Of a stretch of DNA of 64,000 nucleotides, positions 1-7,504 are shown in pieces. Below the pieces are notes generated by a model that did no database searches, had not been told where the DNA came from, and worked only from the letters and a program-made list of their open reading frames with translations. Origin of the DNA: Deltaproteobacteria bacterium (GTDB lineage Bacteria > Myxococcota_A > Polyangia > Polyangiales > JADJMO01); NCBI GenBank assembly GCA_016182965.1, contig JACPFM010000041.1:14280-78279 (forward strand). The letters are read 5' to 3'. A program made the translations under genes and the position numbers. The first letter of the stretch is position 1; the number at the start of each line of letters is the position of its first letter.

Positions 1-2
1 CG

Positions 3-1376
3 CTCGCGCAGTCGTTCGCCGCGAGGAAGCAGCGACTCGCCGACGCCGATGCGGCGTTGAAGCGCGAGAAGCAGGAGCGCGCGAACGACGCCGACACCAT
101 CGCCGACATGCTCGTGCGCATCGCCGGCCTCGAGCGAAGCCTCCGCGAGGCCGCGGCGCGCGAGGGGAAGGCGCGAAGCCTCGCGCCGCCGAGTGTCGAT
201 CCCGAGGTGGCCCGCCGGGCGGCGGCGCTCGAGGCCCGCGCCGACGAGGCGGAGGCGAGGGCGCGCGACGCCGAAGCGCGCGCCGCGGCCGACCGCGCGC
301 GCCTGCGTACGCGAGACGAGTCCTTCGCCGAGATCTCCGGCGACCGCGACGACCTGCGCACGAAGCTCGCCGAGGCCGAGATCCGCGCGCGCACCGAGGC
401 CGATCGCGCCGCGCAGGCCGACGATCTCGCGCGGTCGGCGAAGTCGCGGGCGATCGAGCTCACCGAGCGTCTCCAGGAGCTCGAGGTCGAGGTCGCCAAC
501 GCACGGTCCACGGCGCGCGTCGCCGACGAGCGCGCGCGCGCGGCCGAGGCCCGCCTCGCCAGCAAGGAGGGGCGCGACCTCGACGGCGCCCGCGCCGCGG
601 CGCGCCTGAACGAGGAGCTCGACGTCGCCACGCTGCAGCTCGAGCACGCGCGGACGGCGCGGGACGCCGCGCACGCCGCGCTCGTCGCCGAGCGCGCGCG
701 CAACGAGAAGGAGCTCGAGGAGCAGCGCGAACGAAGCACGACGGCGCTGCGTGAGGCGCACGAGTCGCACGCCGCCGCCCTCGCCGCGGCGCTCGACGAG
801 GAGCGCGTGCGCGCGCGTCGCGAGCTCGAGGCGGTCCGCGGGGAGCTGCAAGACGCCGAGGCGGCGCGCGCCGCGCTCGAGGACCGCGTCCGCAGCGTCG
901 AGGCGAAGACGGAGGCGGAGCTCGCCGCGCTCCGCCACGAGCTGTCGCTGATGGCGCACGATCGCGACGCCGCCGACCGACAGGCGGGCCTCGGCGAGAT
1001 GCAGCTCCGCGCCGCGAACGCGAAGCTCGAGCTCGTCGACAAGCAGCTCGAGTGGGCCGAGGAGTCGGTCGGGGTGGTGAGCGCGGCGCTCGGTGATCAG
1101 CGCGGCGCCCTGCGCGAGGCTGTCGAAGGACTGATCGATCGGCTGTCGGCGGCGCGCGGCGCGCTGTTCGTCGACGAAGTGCAGGAAGGCGGCGGAACCC
1201 CGGAGCCGCCGGCCGTCGAGACGCCGATCTCCGCGGCCGAGGCGCCCTCGTCGGCCGAGCCGTCCTCGTCGGCCGAGCCGTCGTCAGCGGCCGCGTCGAC
1301 GCGCGCCGCGGGTCCGAAGTCGGCCGATCGGAAGAAGGCCGGGAAGAAGAAGAAGGCGAAGATCCGACGGCTGTGA
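3..1376 (+). CDS. Coiled-coil protein, 5' end outside window
   Basis: The reading frame is open to the left edge of the window, so the gene is truncated here; codons are in phase from position 3. What is visible (about 457 residues) is almost entirely Ala/Arg/Glu/Asp-rich with long heptad-like helix patterns, as in an extended coiled coil. It is followed by a Ser/Ala/Glu/Pro-rich linker containing a short SSAEP-type repeat (about 1245-1290) and a Lys/Arg tail ending KKKKAKIRRL. No enzyme domain is recognised. Such proteins often act as structural or polarity scaffolds, but there is no direct evidence of function. A TTG at 57 is only an internal possible start. Confidence 0.75.
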   Translation, partial: LAQSFAARKQRLADADAALKREKQERANDADTIADMLVRIAGLERSLREAAAREGKARSLAPPSVDPEVARRAAALEARADEAEARARDAEARAAADRARLRTRDESFAEISGDRDDLRTKLAEAEIRARTEADRAAQADDLARSAKSRAIELTERLQELEVEVANARSTARVADERARAAEARLASKEGRDLDGARAAARLNEELDVATLQLEHARTARDAAHAALVAERARNEKELEEQRERSTTALREAHESHAAALAAALDEERVRARRELEAVRGELQDAEAARAALEDRVRSVEAKTEAELAALRHELSLMAHDRDAADRQAGLGEMQLRAANAKLELVDKQLEWAEESVGVVSAALGDQRGALREAVEGLIDRLSAARGALFVDEVQEGGGTPEPPAVETPISAAEAPSSAEPSSSAEPSSAAASTRAAGPKSADRKKAGKKKKAKIRRL

Positions 1377-1409
1377 GAGACGCCGCGTCGAGGCGGGAAC
1401 CGGCCCCGA

Positions 1410-1443
1410 CACGGCCTGGCGCGGCGCCGTGCTGCGAAATGGG
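1410..1443. repeat. 34-bp intergenic repeat, copy 1
   Basis: A sequence beginning CACGGCCTGGCGCG and ending CTGCGAAATGGG. It recurs at 29737-29770 with a single-base length difference (GTGC versus GTGGC). Its first 22 bases can fold as a small hairpin with CACGGC/GCCGTG arms. Both copies lie in a gap between convergent genes, just beyond the stop codon of a minus-strand lipoprotein gene, so a terminator or REP-like role is plausible. Confidence 0.7.
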
Positions 1444-1454
1444 CGGAAGTCGGG

Positions 1455-2102
1455 TCAGAGCCGATCGACCCAGCTCACCACGCAGTGCTTCTTCACCGTG
1501 TCGCACCGGGCGATCGCGTCGGCCGGGTAGCGGCTCATGCAGCGCGAGCAGGCCTCGTCGCCGACGCAGACCTTCGAGCGGTACGCCTCGATCGAGCCGC
1601 GATCGAGGGCGACCAGGTCGTCGCGCCGCTCGTCGCACGGCTCGCAGCAGCTGCTGTGGCGGAGCATGCAGTCGGCGTCCGTCGCGCACGCGGAGACCGG
1701 CTCGGTGCGCACGTCGATCGCCGTGCACTTGCCGGCGGGCGCGCCGCCGGTGCCGCCGCCGCCGAAGAGGCACCACGCCTGCAGGCTGTCGTCGAGCTTC
1801 ATCGACGCGCAGCCCGGGCAGGCGACCGGCTCGGTGCCGCACGCGGCGGAGCGGTAGGCGCTCTCGCGATCGGCGCGCACGGCCGCCATGTCGGCGAGCG
1901 TCGGCTCGCCGCACGTGCCGCAGCAGGTCCGCGCCGTGATCACGCACTGGCCCGGGCCGGTGCACGAGGTCCAGTCGACGGGCAACCCCGAGTCGGAGAC
2001 CGGCGCGTCGGACGTGCCGCCGTCGACGGGCTCCTCCTGCAGCGTCTTGCCGCCGCAGCCCAGGAACATCACGGAAAGGAAGAGCACGGTCGATCGCGAC
2101 AT
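1455..2102 (-). CDS. Cys-rich secreted lipoprotein
   Basis: The 215-residue product starts with a short signal peptide (VLFLSVMFLGCGG) with a lipobox ending LGC, so it is probably lipidated and anchored in the envelope. A short Asp/Pro/Ser linker follows. The body then holds two copies of a Cys-rich module: a C-x(4)-C pair and CCGTC near residues 50-65, and CATDADC with CCEPC near residues 138-155. Each module is followed by a segment of the form R-x-S-x-x-A-Y-R-S. The module duplication suggests an internal repeat. No enzyme motif is visible. This kind of disulfide-rich lipoprotein is typical of Polyangia. Function unknown. Confidence 0.8.
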   Translation of the reverse strand: MSRSTVLFLSVMFLGCGGKTLQEEPVDGGTSDAPVSDSGLPVDWTSCTGPGQCVITARTCCGTCGEPTLADMAAVRADRESAYRSAACGTEPVACPGCASMKLDDSLQAWCLFGGGGTGGAPAGKCTAIDVRTEPVSACATDADCMLRHSSCCEPCDERRDDLVALDRGSIEAYRSKVCVGDEACSRCMSRYPADAIARCDTVKKHCVVSWVDRL

Positions 2103-2140
2103 GACGAGCCTCCCGGCAAGGATGCTCGGAGCATAGGCGA

Positions 2141-2575
2141 TCAGGCGCGGATCTTCCTCACCGCCTCGCCGACGTCCTTGCCCTCGAACACGCCGCCGAC
2201 CGACTTGAGGTGCTTCATGGCGACGCCGGTGGCCTGGCCGTCGTTCTTCGCCGCGCGGATGGCCTCGGTCTGCGACCCGAGCGCCTCGACGAGCTGCTCG
2301 ACGGTCATCGTCTTGGGCAGGAGCGCGCTCAGCACCGCGATCTCGCGGCGCAGCACGTCGGCGCGCTCGCCGCTGCTCGCCAGCGCCAGCGTCTCCTCGT
2401 TCGACTTGACGAGCTTCTTGACGATGGCGGTGGCCTCCTCGTCGCTCAGCGAACGGGAGGAACGGGCCTCCGCCGTCTGGATCTCGCCGAAGGCGAGGCG
2501 CAGCACGTCGCGCGCGACGTCGTCTCTTACCTTCACCGCATGATGGATCGCAGCCTTCAGCGCGTCGACGAACAT
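2141..2575 (-). CDS. YqeY/GatB-like domain protein
   Basis: A 144-residue protein of the YqeY family, close to the family length of about 148. The start MFVDALKAAIHHAVKVRD is chosen because family members begin with a similar helix; an in-frame start 17 codons upstream would add an unrelated basic leader. The central E-x-A-I-V-K-K-L-V-K-S-N-E-E helix and the C-terminal DGQATGVAMKHLKSVGGVFEGKDVGEAVRK segment (the family GGR/GK region) are recognisable. YqeY resembles the tRNA-binding tail of GatB; its precise cellular role is not established. It stands alone on the minus strand, divergent from the histidine kinase gene. Confidence 0.85.
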   Translation of the reverse strand: MFVDALKAAIHHAVKVRDDVARDVLRLAFGEIQTAEARSSRSLSDEEATAIVKKLVKSNEETLALASSGERADVLRREIAVLSALLPKTMTVEQLVEALGSQTEAIRAAKNDGQATGVAMKHLKSVGGVFEGKDVGEAVRKIRA

Positions 2576-2673
2576 GGCCGCCTTCCTAGCACGCCCGGGC
2601 CGCAGCCGCGCGCCGAGCGGAAGCACGGAGGCGTGCTCGGCGCAATCCGTCGCGCGCGCGCGGTCGCTGCGGT

Positions 2674-3780
2674 ATGAATGCGCCGATGGGGGATGACGAC
2701 AAGGCTGCGCTGGCGGCCCGCGAAGCGCGTCTCGACGCCCGCGAGGCGCGTCTCGACGCCCGCGAAGCGCGTCTCGATGTCATGCTGCGGGTGCTGCCCG
2801 AGGCGGTGTTCGAGCTCGATCGGGACGGGCGCTTCCTCGACGTGCACGGCGGGTCCATCGAGCTGCTCGCGCCGCAGGAGCAGATCCTCGGTCACCGCTA
2901 CGACGAGGTGCTGCGCGAGCACCCGCTGCTCGTCGACACGATGGCCGCGGTGCTGCGCGGCGCCTTCGCCGGCGACGACGAGCAGGCAGTGCGCGAATAC
3001 GCGGTCGACTTCCCCGACGGCCAGCACTTCTTCGAGGCGCGCGGCACGGCCGTCTCGCCCGACCGCGCGCTGGTCGCCGTGCGCGACGTGACCGACGCGC
3101 GCAAGCTGCTCGCGCAGCTCGTCATCAGCGACCGCCACCGCTCGGCGTTCGCGCTCGGGGGCGCCCTCATCCACGAGATCGGCAACCCTCTCGCCTACCT
3201 GCTCACCTCGCTCGACGCGCTCGCCCGGAAGGTCTCGGCCGACGCCGACGCGCGCGAGATCCTCGAGATGGCGCAGGAGGGCGCGCGGCGCCTCGGCGAC
3301 ATCACCAGCGACTTCCGCCACCTCGCCCGCATCGATGACTCGCCGCGCACCGCCGACCTGTCGGCGACGGTACGGCGCGCGCTCCGCTTCACGATGCCGG
3401 CGCACGGCCGTACCGACCTGGACCTCGAGATCCCGGAGGGCCTGCACGTCGCCGTTCCCCAGGGCCGCCTCGGGCAGGTGCTGCTCAACGTCCTGTCGAA
3501 CGCGGCCCACGCCATCGAACGGCGGCGCGCGGCGCGCATCGAGGTCCGCGCGCGCCTCGAAGGCGACCGCGTCGCGCTCGAGGTCCACGATCAGGGCGAG
3601 GGCATCGCCCCCGAGCACCTGCCGCGCGTGTTCGATCCGTTCTTCACGACCGACGCGGAGGGCACCGGCCTCGGCTTGTGGATCGTGCGTCGCATCGTCG
3701 AAGAGCACGGCGGCACCGTCACGTGCGAGAGCACCGTCGGCGGCGGCACGACGCTGCGGCTGACGCTGCCGACGGCGTGA
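2674..3780 (+). CDS. PAS-domain sensor histidine kinase
   Basis: A soluble 368-residue sensor kinase without membrane segments. Order: a short helical region built from three copies of AREARLD (residues 15-35), a PAS-like domain (about 36-145), a dimerisation/phosphoacceptor domain with HEIGNPLAY (His167), and an HATPase domain with N box (NVLSNAAHAI), G1 (DQGEGI), F box (FDPFFTT) and G2 (GTGLGLWI). No response regulator is adjacent, so it is an orphan kinase. The signal is unknown; a PAS domain could bind a cofactor or small ligand. The heptapeptide repeat is encoded by three nearly identical 21-bp units (2716-2778), which could change length by slippage. Confidence 0.92.
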   Translation: MNAPMGDDDKAALAAREARLDAREARLDAREARLDVMLRVLPEAVFELDRDGRFLDVHGGSIELLAPQEQILGHRYDEVLREHPLLVDTMAAVLRGAFAGDDEQAVREYAVDFPDGQHFFEARGTAVSPDRALVAVRDVTDARKLLAQLVISDRHRSAFALGGALIHEIGNPLAYLLTSLDALARKVSADADAREILEMAQEGARRLGDITSDFRHLARIDDSPRTADLSATVRRALRFTMPAHGRTDLDLEIPEGLHVAVPQGRLGQVLLNVLSNAAHAIERRRAARIEVRARLEGDRVALEVHDQGEGIAPEHLPRVFDPFFTTDAEGTGLGLWIVRRIVEEHGGTVTCESTVGGGTTLRLTLPTA

Positions 3781-3782
3781 TC

Positions 3783-3803
3783 CCGCGGTCGCAGGCACCG
3801 CGG
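3783..3803 (+). terminator. Short hairpin after histidine kinase gene
   Basis: CCGCGGT and ACCGCGG arms separated by seven bases begin two bases after the stop codon at 3780. The same stem follows another plus-strand gene at 54145-54162. There is no U-tract, so termination is only a suggestion. Confidence 0.35.
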
Positions 3804-3826
3804 TCGTCGCCGCTGATGCGGACCGG

Positions 3827-3955
3827 GTCGAAGGCCGAAGGTCGAAGGTCGAATGCGGTGCCGCCCTGCTCGGGCTACGGCCTCGTGCGGGCCCCGCTCG
3901 TCGTCATCCCTGCGAAATCGCCGGCGACGGCATTGTTCGACCTTCGACCTTCGAC
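3827..3955. repeat. Inverted heptanucleotide element, GTCGAAG class
   Basis: The left arm has four tandem units (GTCGAAG, GCCGAAG, GTCGAAG, GTCGAAT; 3827-3854). About 80 bases later come three inverse units (GTTCGAC, CTTCGAC, CTTCGAC; 3935-3955). Complementarity extends a little inside the arms. The right arm is followed by CGGGTCTGCGCGGCC, a flank shared with other elements of this family at 9467, 20013 and 51171. No gene lies between 3781 and 4022. Confidence 0.85.
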
Positions 3956-4022
3956 CGGGTCTGCGCGGCCGGCCGGGCGTCGTGGCCAAGTCACCAGCGT
4001 CGAGATCGAGGAGCCGACGCGC

Positions 4023-4142
4023 TCAGCGACGATGCAGCTCCTCGACCATGCGATCGAGGAGAGCCAGTCGCGCGAGCACGATGATGGACCCCACGGTGAA
4101 GCGGAACGCAGCAACGGGCAGATCGACGAGTTGGCGGAGCAT
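4023..4142 (-). CDS. Putative 39-residue hydrophobic small protein
   Basis: A short frame beginning MLRQLVDLPVAAFRFTVG and ending EELHRR. It has a hydrophobic centre (FTVGSIIVLARLALL) flanked by charged residues, like a single membrane-associated helix. An AAGG lies seven bases before the ATG. The upstream 4150-4230 segment is notably AT-richer than its surroundings, which fits a promoter. It lies just beyond the hox operon terminator, so it would need its own promoter. No homologue is recognised, and in such GC-rich DNA a chance frame of this size is possible. Confidence 0.4.
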   Translation of the reverse strand: MLRQLVDLPVAAFRFTVGSIIVLARLALLDRMVEELHRR

Positions 4143-4225
4143 CGGGGCACCTTGCGATGCCCGTGTTACCCCTTCGTTTCAATCAGGCAACGACTGGATT
4201 TCCTTACGCCCAACGCGACCACGAC

Positions 4226-4262
4226 AAAAAATCAGGGCCGCGCGCCCGCGCCGAGCGCGGCC
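4226..4262 (-). terminator. Rho-independent terminator of the hox operon
   Basis: On the minus strand, 15 bases past the hoxW stop codon, an 8-bp stem GGCCGCGC/GCGCGGCC (4236-4243 and 4255-4262) with an 11-base loop is followed by CTGATTTTTTG, giving a run of six U. This is the classical layout of an intrinsic terminator and marks the operon end. Confidence 0.8.
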
Positions 4263-4277
4263 GCGCATCCGCCGGGC

Positions 4278-4727
4278 TCACCCGCACGTCGCGGTGAAGA
4301 ACACGAGGGCCGACTCGAGGTTGCCGGCGGCGACGCCCGACAACCCCTCACCGAGCTCGAAGCGCTCGCCGCGGATCGCGAGCACCCACGCCTCGGGCGG
4401 ATCGCCGAGCACGGTGCGATGAGCGTCGAGCACGGCCGCCGGCGACATGGCGTGCGTGCTCACCGTGGTGTCGCGCGCGGGCTCGACGCGACGCCACACG
4501 AACGGCGCGTCGCCGCCGACGAGCGCGTCGACGAACACGACTCGCGCGCGCCCGATCAAGTCGAGCGCGTGCTCGACCTGCAGCTGGAAGTCGGTCAGCA
4601 GCTCGAGATGCCCTCCCTCGACGAAGGTGCGCAGCTCCTCGGCCGCGCGGTCGACGAAGGCCGGTCCGAGCGCGTCGTCGCCGCGCGATGGGTTCCCGAC
4701 GCCGATCACCAGGGTCGGCGCCGTCAC
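4278..4727 (-). CDS. hoxW: [NiFe] hydrogenase maturation endopeptidase HoxW
   Basis: A 149-residue member of the HycI/HoxW protease family, which removes the C-terminal peptide of the large subunit after nickel insertion. Family signatures are present: IGVGNPSRGDD at the N terminus with the Ni-sensing acidic residue, VFVDAL in the centre, and the STHAMSP histidine. The GTG start at 4727 is chosen because it overlaps the hoxH stop codon in a GTGA, implying translational coupling. The position directly behind hoxH fits a protease dedicated to HoxH. The C terminus ends FFTATCG; nothing appears missing. Confidence 0.9.
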   Translation of the reverse strand: MTAPTLVIGVGNPSRGDDALGPAFVDRAAEELRTFVEGGHLELLTDFQLQVEHALDLIGRARVVFVDALVGGDAPFVWRRVEPARDTTVSTHAMSPAAVLDAHRTVLGDPPEAWVLAIRGERFELGEGLSGVAAGNLESALVFFTATCG

Positions 4728-6184
4728 GACCCGCTCCGCGAGAGCTGCGCGACGGGCGCTCCGCCCGCGTCGAGGACCTCGACGAACAGAGCCATCTTCC
4801 CGAGGGCGTGCGTCGCGCACGAGAGGCACGGATCGAACGCGCGGATGGCCACCTCGATGTGGTTGAGGAGACCCTCGGTCGGTTCGCGGCCGTCGAGCTC
4901 CTGACGGGCGACCTCGCGGATGGCCTCGTGCATGGCCCCGTTGTTGTGGGTGGTGGACACGATCAGGTTGCACATCGTCACGAGGTCGTTGGCCGCGACG
5001 TCGTAGTGGTGGATGAGAGTCCCGCGCGGCGCCTCGAGGATGCCGACCCCGCTCGACGCACGCGGCCCGCTGGTGACCAGCCGGTCGCCGCTGAGGTCGT
5101 CGTCGGCGAGCAGCCGTTCGATGACCTCGGCGGCGTGGAGCAGCTCGATCAGCCGAGCCCGGTGGTAGGCGAGCGGCGCGTGTATGATGCCGCCGGCGAC
5201 GAATCGTTGCCGCGCCGCCTCGGCCCGCGGCGTGTCGATGAAGTCGCAGTTCTGCAGCCTGGCGAGCGGACCGACCTTGTACGATCCCGCCTCGGGACCG
5301 AGCGCGGCGAGGAAGGGGAACTTCATGTAGCTCCAGGAGCGGACGTTCTCCTTGATGCGCTCCTGGTACTGCTCGGGCGCGACGCCGTCGAAGAGGATGT
5401 TGCCGTCCTGGTCGCGCGCGCGGAGCACGCCGTCGTAGAGATCGAGCGCCCCGCCCTGACCGACCAGCGAGAGGAACCCGGCGCGCGCCGCGCCGAAGCG
5501 ATCCCACCGCGCGCGGTCGCGCTCGTACAGATCGGTCACGAGCTGCACGGCGCCCTCGGCCCACCCGAGCACGTCACCGAGCGGCCGACGGAGCTCGTCG
5601 CGCTCGGCGCGGCTGACCGACTTGTTCACGCCGCCGGGGACCGAGCCGGTGCCGTGCACGCGCTTGCCGGCGGTGACGCAGATGATCTCCTGCCCGAACT
5701 TGCGCAGGAGGATGCCCTGCCGCGCCAGATCCGGGTGGGCGGCGAGGACGCCGACGACGTTGCGACGCGCCGGGTCGCTGTCGAACCCGAAGAGCAGATC
5801 GGGGGAGGCCAGGTGGAAGAAGTGCAGCGCATGCGACTGCAGGATCTGCCCGTAGTGCATCAGGCGGCGCACCTTCTCGGCGGTGGGCGTGAGCGTGCGC
5901 GCGCCGACGACTCCATCGAGCGCCTTCGACGCGGCGAGGTGGTGGCTGACCGGACAGATGCCGCAGAGGCGCTGCACCATCACGGGCACCTCCCAGTACG
6001 GCCTTCCCTGGATGAACCGCTCGAACCCGCGGAACTCCACGATGTGCAGCCGCACCTGGTGCACCCGGCGCTGATCGTCGAGCAGGATGGTGACCTTGCC
6101 GTGCCCTTCCACGCGGGACACCGGCTCGATCACGATGCGTCGCAGCTGCGCGGGCGCGGAGGCCTTCTCGAGCGAGGACGACAT
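4724..6184 (-). CDS. hoxH: NAD-reducing hydrogenase large subunit HoxH
   Basis: The 486-residue catalytic subunit of a group 3d-type [NiFe] hydrogenase, carrying the Ni-Fe centre. The N-terminal ligand motif is RLCGICPVSHH (about residues 72-82) and the C-terminal one is DPCLSCATHALG. The roughly 25 residues after the C-terminal His (to AQLSRSGS) are the expected removable extension, the substrate of HoxW. EPVSRVEGHGK near the N terminus is also a family signature. It lies 38 bp after hoxY and has a strong GAAGGGAA ribosome-binding sequence. Cytoplasmic; it works with HoxY in H2 oxidation or proton reduction linked to NAD(H). Confidence 0.95.
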   Translation of the reverse strand: MSSSLEKASAPAQLRRIVIEPVSRVEGHGKVTILLDDQRRVHQVRLHIVEFRGFERFIQGRPYWEVPVMVQRLCGICPVSHHLAASKALDGVVGARTLTPTAEKVRRLMHYGQILQSHALHFFHLASPDLLFGFDSDPARRNVVGVLAAHPDLARQGILLRKFGQEIICVTAGKRVHGTGSVPGGVNKSVSRAERDELRRPLGDVLGWAEGAVQLVTDLYERDRARWDRFGAARAGFLSLVGQGGALDLYDGVLRARDQDGNILFDGVAPEQYQERIKENVRSWSYMKFPFLAALGPEAGSYKVGPLARLQNCDFIDTPRAEAARQRFVAGGIIHAPLAYHRARLIELLHAAEVIERLLADDDLSGDRLVTSGPRASSGVGILEAPRGTLIHHYDVAANDLVTMCNLIVSTTHNNGAMHEAIREVARQELDGREPTEGLLNHIEVAIRAFDPCLSCATHALGKMALFVEVLDAGGAPVAQLSRSGS

Positions 6185-6222
6185 GACGTTCCCTTCAGTG
6201 TCCCAGGGTGTCTCGGGATGTC

Positions 6223-6789
6223 TCAGTCATAGTGGATGAGGCCGTGGCCGAGCTGCGGCGTGCGCCCGGCGATGAGGTCGCGGAGGAACTGCCAGATCGC
6301 GTCGGCCGGCGGCGGACATCCGGGAAGGAAGTAGTCGATCTTCACCACGTCGTGCAGCGGGTGCACCTTGTCGAGCGGCAGCGGGAGCTCCGGATCGTTG
6401 GGGATGAACCCGCGCGAGACGCCGAGGCCGGTCAAGTACACCGTCTGCAAACAGTCACGCACGTCGATGTGATTCCGCTGCGCCGGCAACCCTCCGTTGA
6501 TCGCGCAGGCGCCGACGGCCACCAGGAAGCGGCAGTGGCTGCGCAGCTCGCGGAGCACGCGCACGTTCTCGGCGTTGCACAGACCGCCCTCGATGAGCGC
6601 CAGATCGCAGGGACCGACCGCCTTGATGTCGGTCAGCGGCGACGCGTCGAGCTCGATCTCCTCCAAGAGGTCGACCAGGCGCTCGTCGATGTCGAGCAGG
6701 GACATGTGACAGCCGAAGCAACCGGCGAGCGACGCGGTCGCGACGCGGAGCTTCTTCCTCGGACGGGGCGGTGGATAGGAGGTGGCCAT
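6223..6789 (-). CDS. hoxY: NAD-reducing hydrogenase small subunit HoxY
   Basis: A 188-residue small subunit with only the proximal [4Fe-4S] cluster ligands (CFGCH at about 24-28, GACA, and LPGCPPPAD), as expected for cytoplasmic HoxY. Membrane-bound hydrogenase small subunits instead have three clusters and a Tat signal. It has no export signal. The gene starts one base after the hoxU stop codon region, so the two are almost certainly co-translated. It passes electrons between HoxH and the HoxFU diaphorase module. Confidence 0.93.
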   Translation of the reverse strand: MATSYPPPRPRKKLRVATASLAGCFGCHMSLLDIDERLVDLLEEIELDASPLTDIKAVGPCDLALIEGGLCNAENVRVLRELRSHCRFLVAVGACAINGGLPAQRNHIDVRDCLQTVYLTGLGVSRGFIPNDPELPLPLDKVHPLHDVVKIDYFLPGCPPPADAIWQFLRDLIAGRTPQLGHGLIHYD

Positions 6790-6790
6790 C

Positions 6791-7504
6791 TCAGCCCTCC
6801 TCTCCGTCGGCCGGCTCGTCCATGGCGCGGATCGGCTTCGGGTCGTAGCGGCGCTGCCCGATCGGCGCCGCGAAGCCGCGGCGCTTGCGGAGGATCACCC
6901 CGACCGGACACACCGACACCGCCGCGTCGGTCACCGCGAGGTTCGTGTCGGCGAGGCGCCCCGACTCCGCGTTGACGATCAGGTGCTTGCGGATGCCCCG
7001 CCCCGACAGCGCGAAGACGCTCTTGCCGTCGACCTCCGCGCTCGCGCGCACGCACAGCTCGCAGAGGATGCAGCGGTTGAAGTCGAGCAGCACCTCGGGG
7101 TGCGAGGCGTCGATCGGCCGGTCGGGGAACATCTGCGTGTAGTGCAGCCGGGTGACGCCGAGGTCGTAGGCGACCGCCTGCAGCATGCACTGCCCGCTCT
7201 GCTCGCACGACGGGCAGAAGTGGTTTCCCTCGACGAACAGGAACTGCACCAGGTTGCGGCGCAGGTCGCGGATCTCGGGCGACTCGGACTCCACCTCGTC
7301 ACCGGCGCGCGCAGGCGTGGTGCAGGACGCGACGGTGCGGCCGTTGACCTTGACCGTGCACACCTTGCAGCTGCCGTGCGGCCGGAAAGCCGGGTGGTAG
7401 CAGAGGTGCGGGATGTACCGGCGTGCGGCCAGGGCCGCTTGCAGGATCGTCTGCCCGCCGGTGAACGGCACGTCGTACCCGTCGAGCGAGAACGCGTCGG
7501 TCAT
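6791..7504 (-). CDS. hoxU: Hydrogenase diaphorase Fe-S subunit HoxU
   Basis: A 237-residue NuoG-N-terminal-like electron-transfer subunit. It begins MTDAFSLDGYDVPF and carries a plant-type [2Fe-2S] domain (CYHP, GSCKVC, ASC), then a His/Cys cluster motif (HFCPSCEQSGQC) and a ferredoxin-type motif (CILCELC ... VCPVG). The ATG at 7504 overlaps the hoxF stop by one base (TGATG), supporting both the start and translational coupling. It connects HoxF (FMN/NAD site) to HoxY. Family members are about 230-240 residues, so the gene is complete. Confidence 0.93.
   Translation of the reverse strand: MTDAFSLDGYDVPFTGGQTILQAALAARRYIPHLCYHPAFRPHGSCKVCTVKVNGRTVASCTTPARAGDEVESESPEIRDLRRNLVQFLFVEGNHFCPSCEQSGQCMLQAVAYDLGVTRLHYTQMFPDRPIDASHPEVLLDFNRCILCELCVRASAEVDGKSVFALSGRGIRKHLIVNAESGRLADTNLAVTDAAVSVCPVGVILRKRRGFAAPIGQRRYDPKPIRAMDEPADGEEG

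Noticed and set aside
4165..4205. GTTTCAATCAGG near 4174, resembling a CRISPR repeat start
   Set aside because: Only a single copy; no second copy or leader.
4278..5564. Long minus-strand frame overlapping hoxH in front of hoxW
   Set aside because: Only its last 149 codons are homologous to a protease; the rest is an arginine-rich shadow of hoxH.
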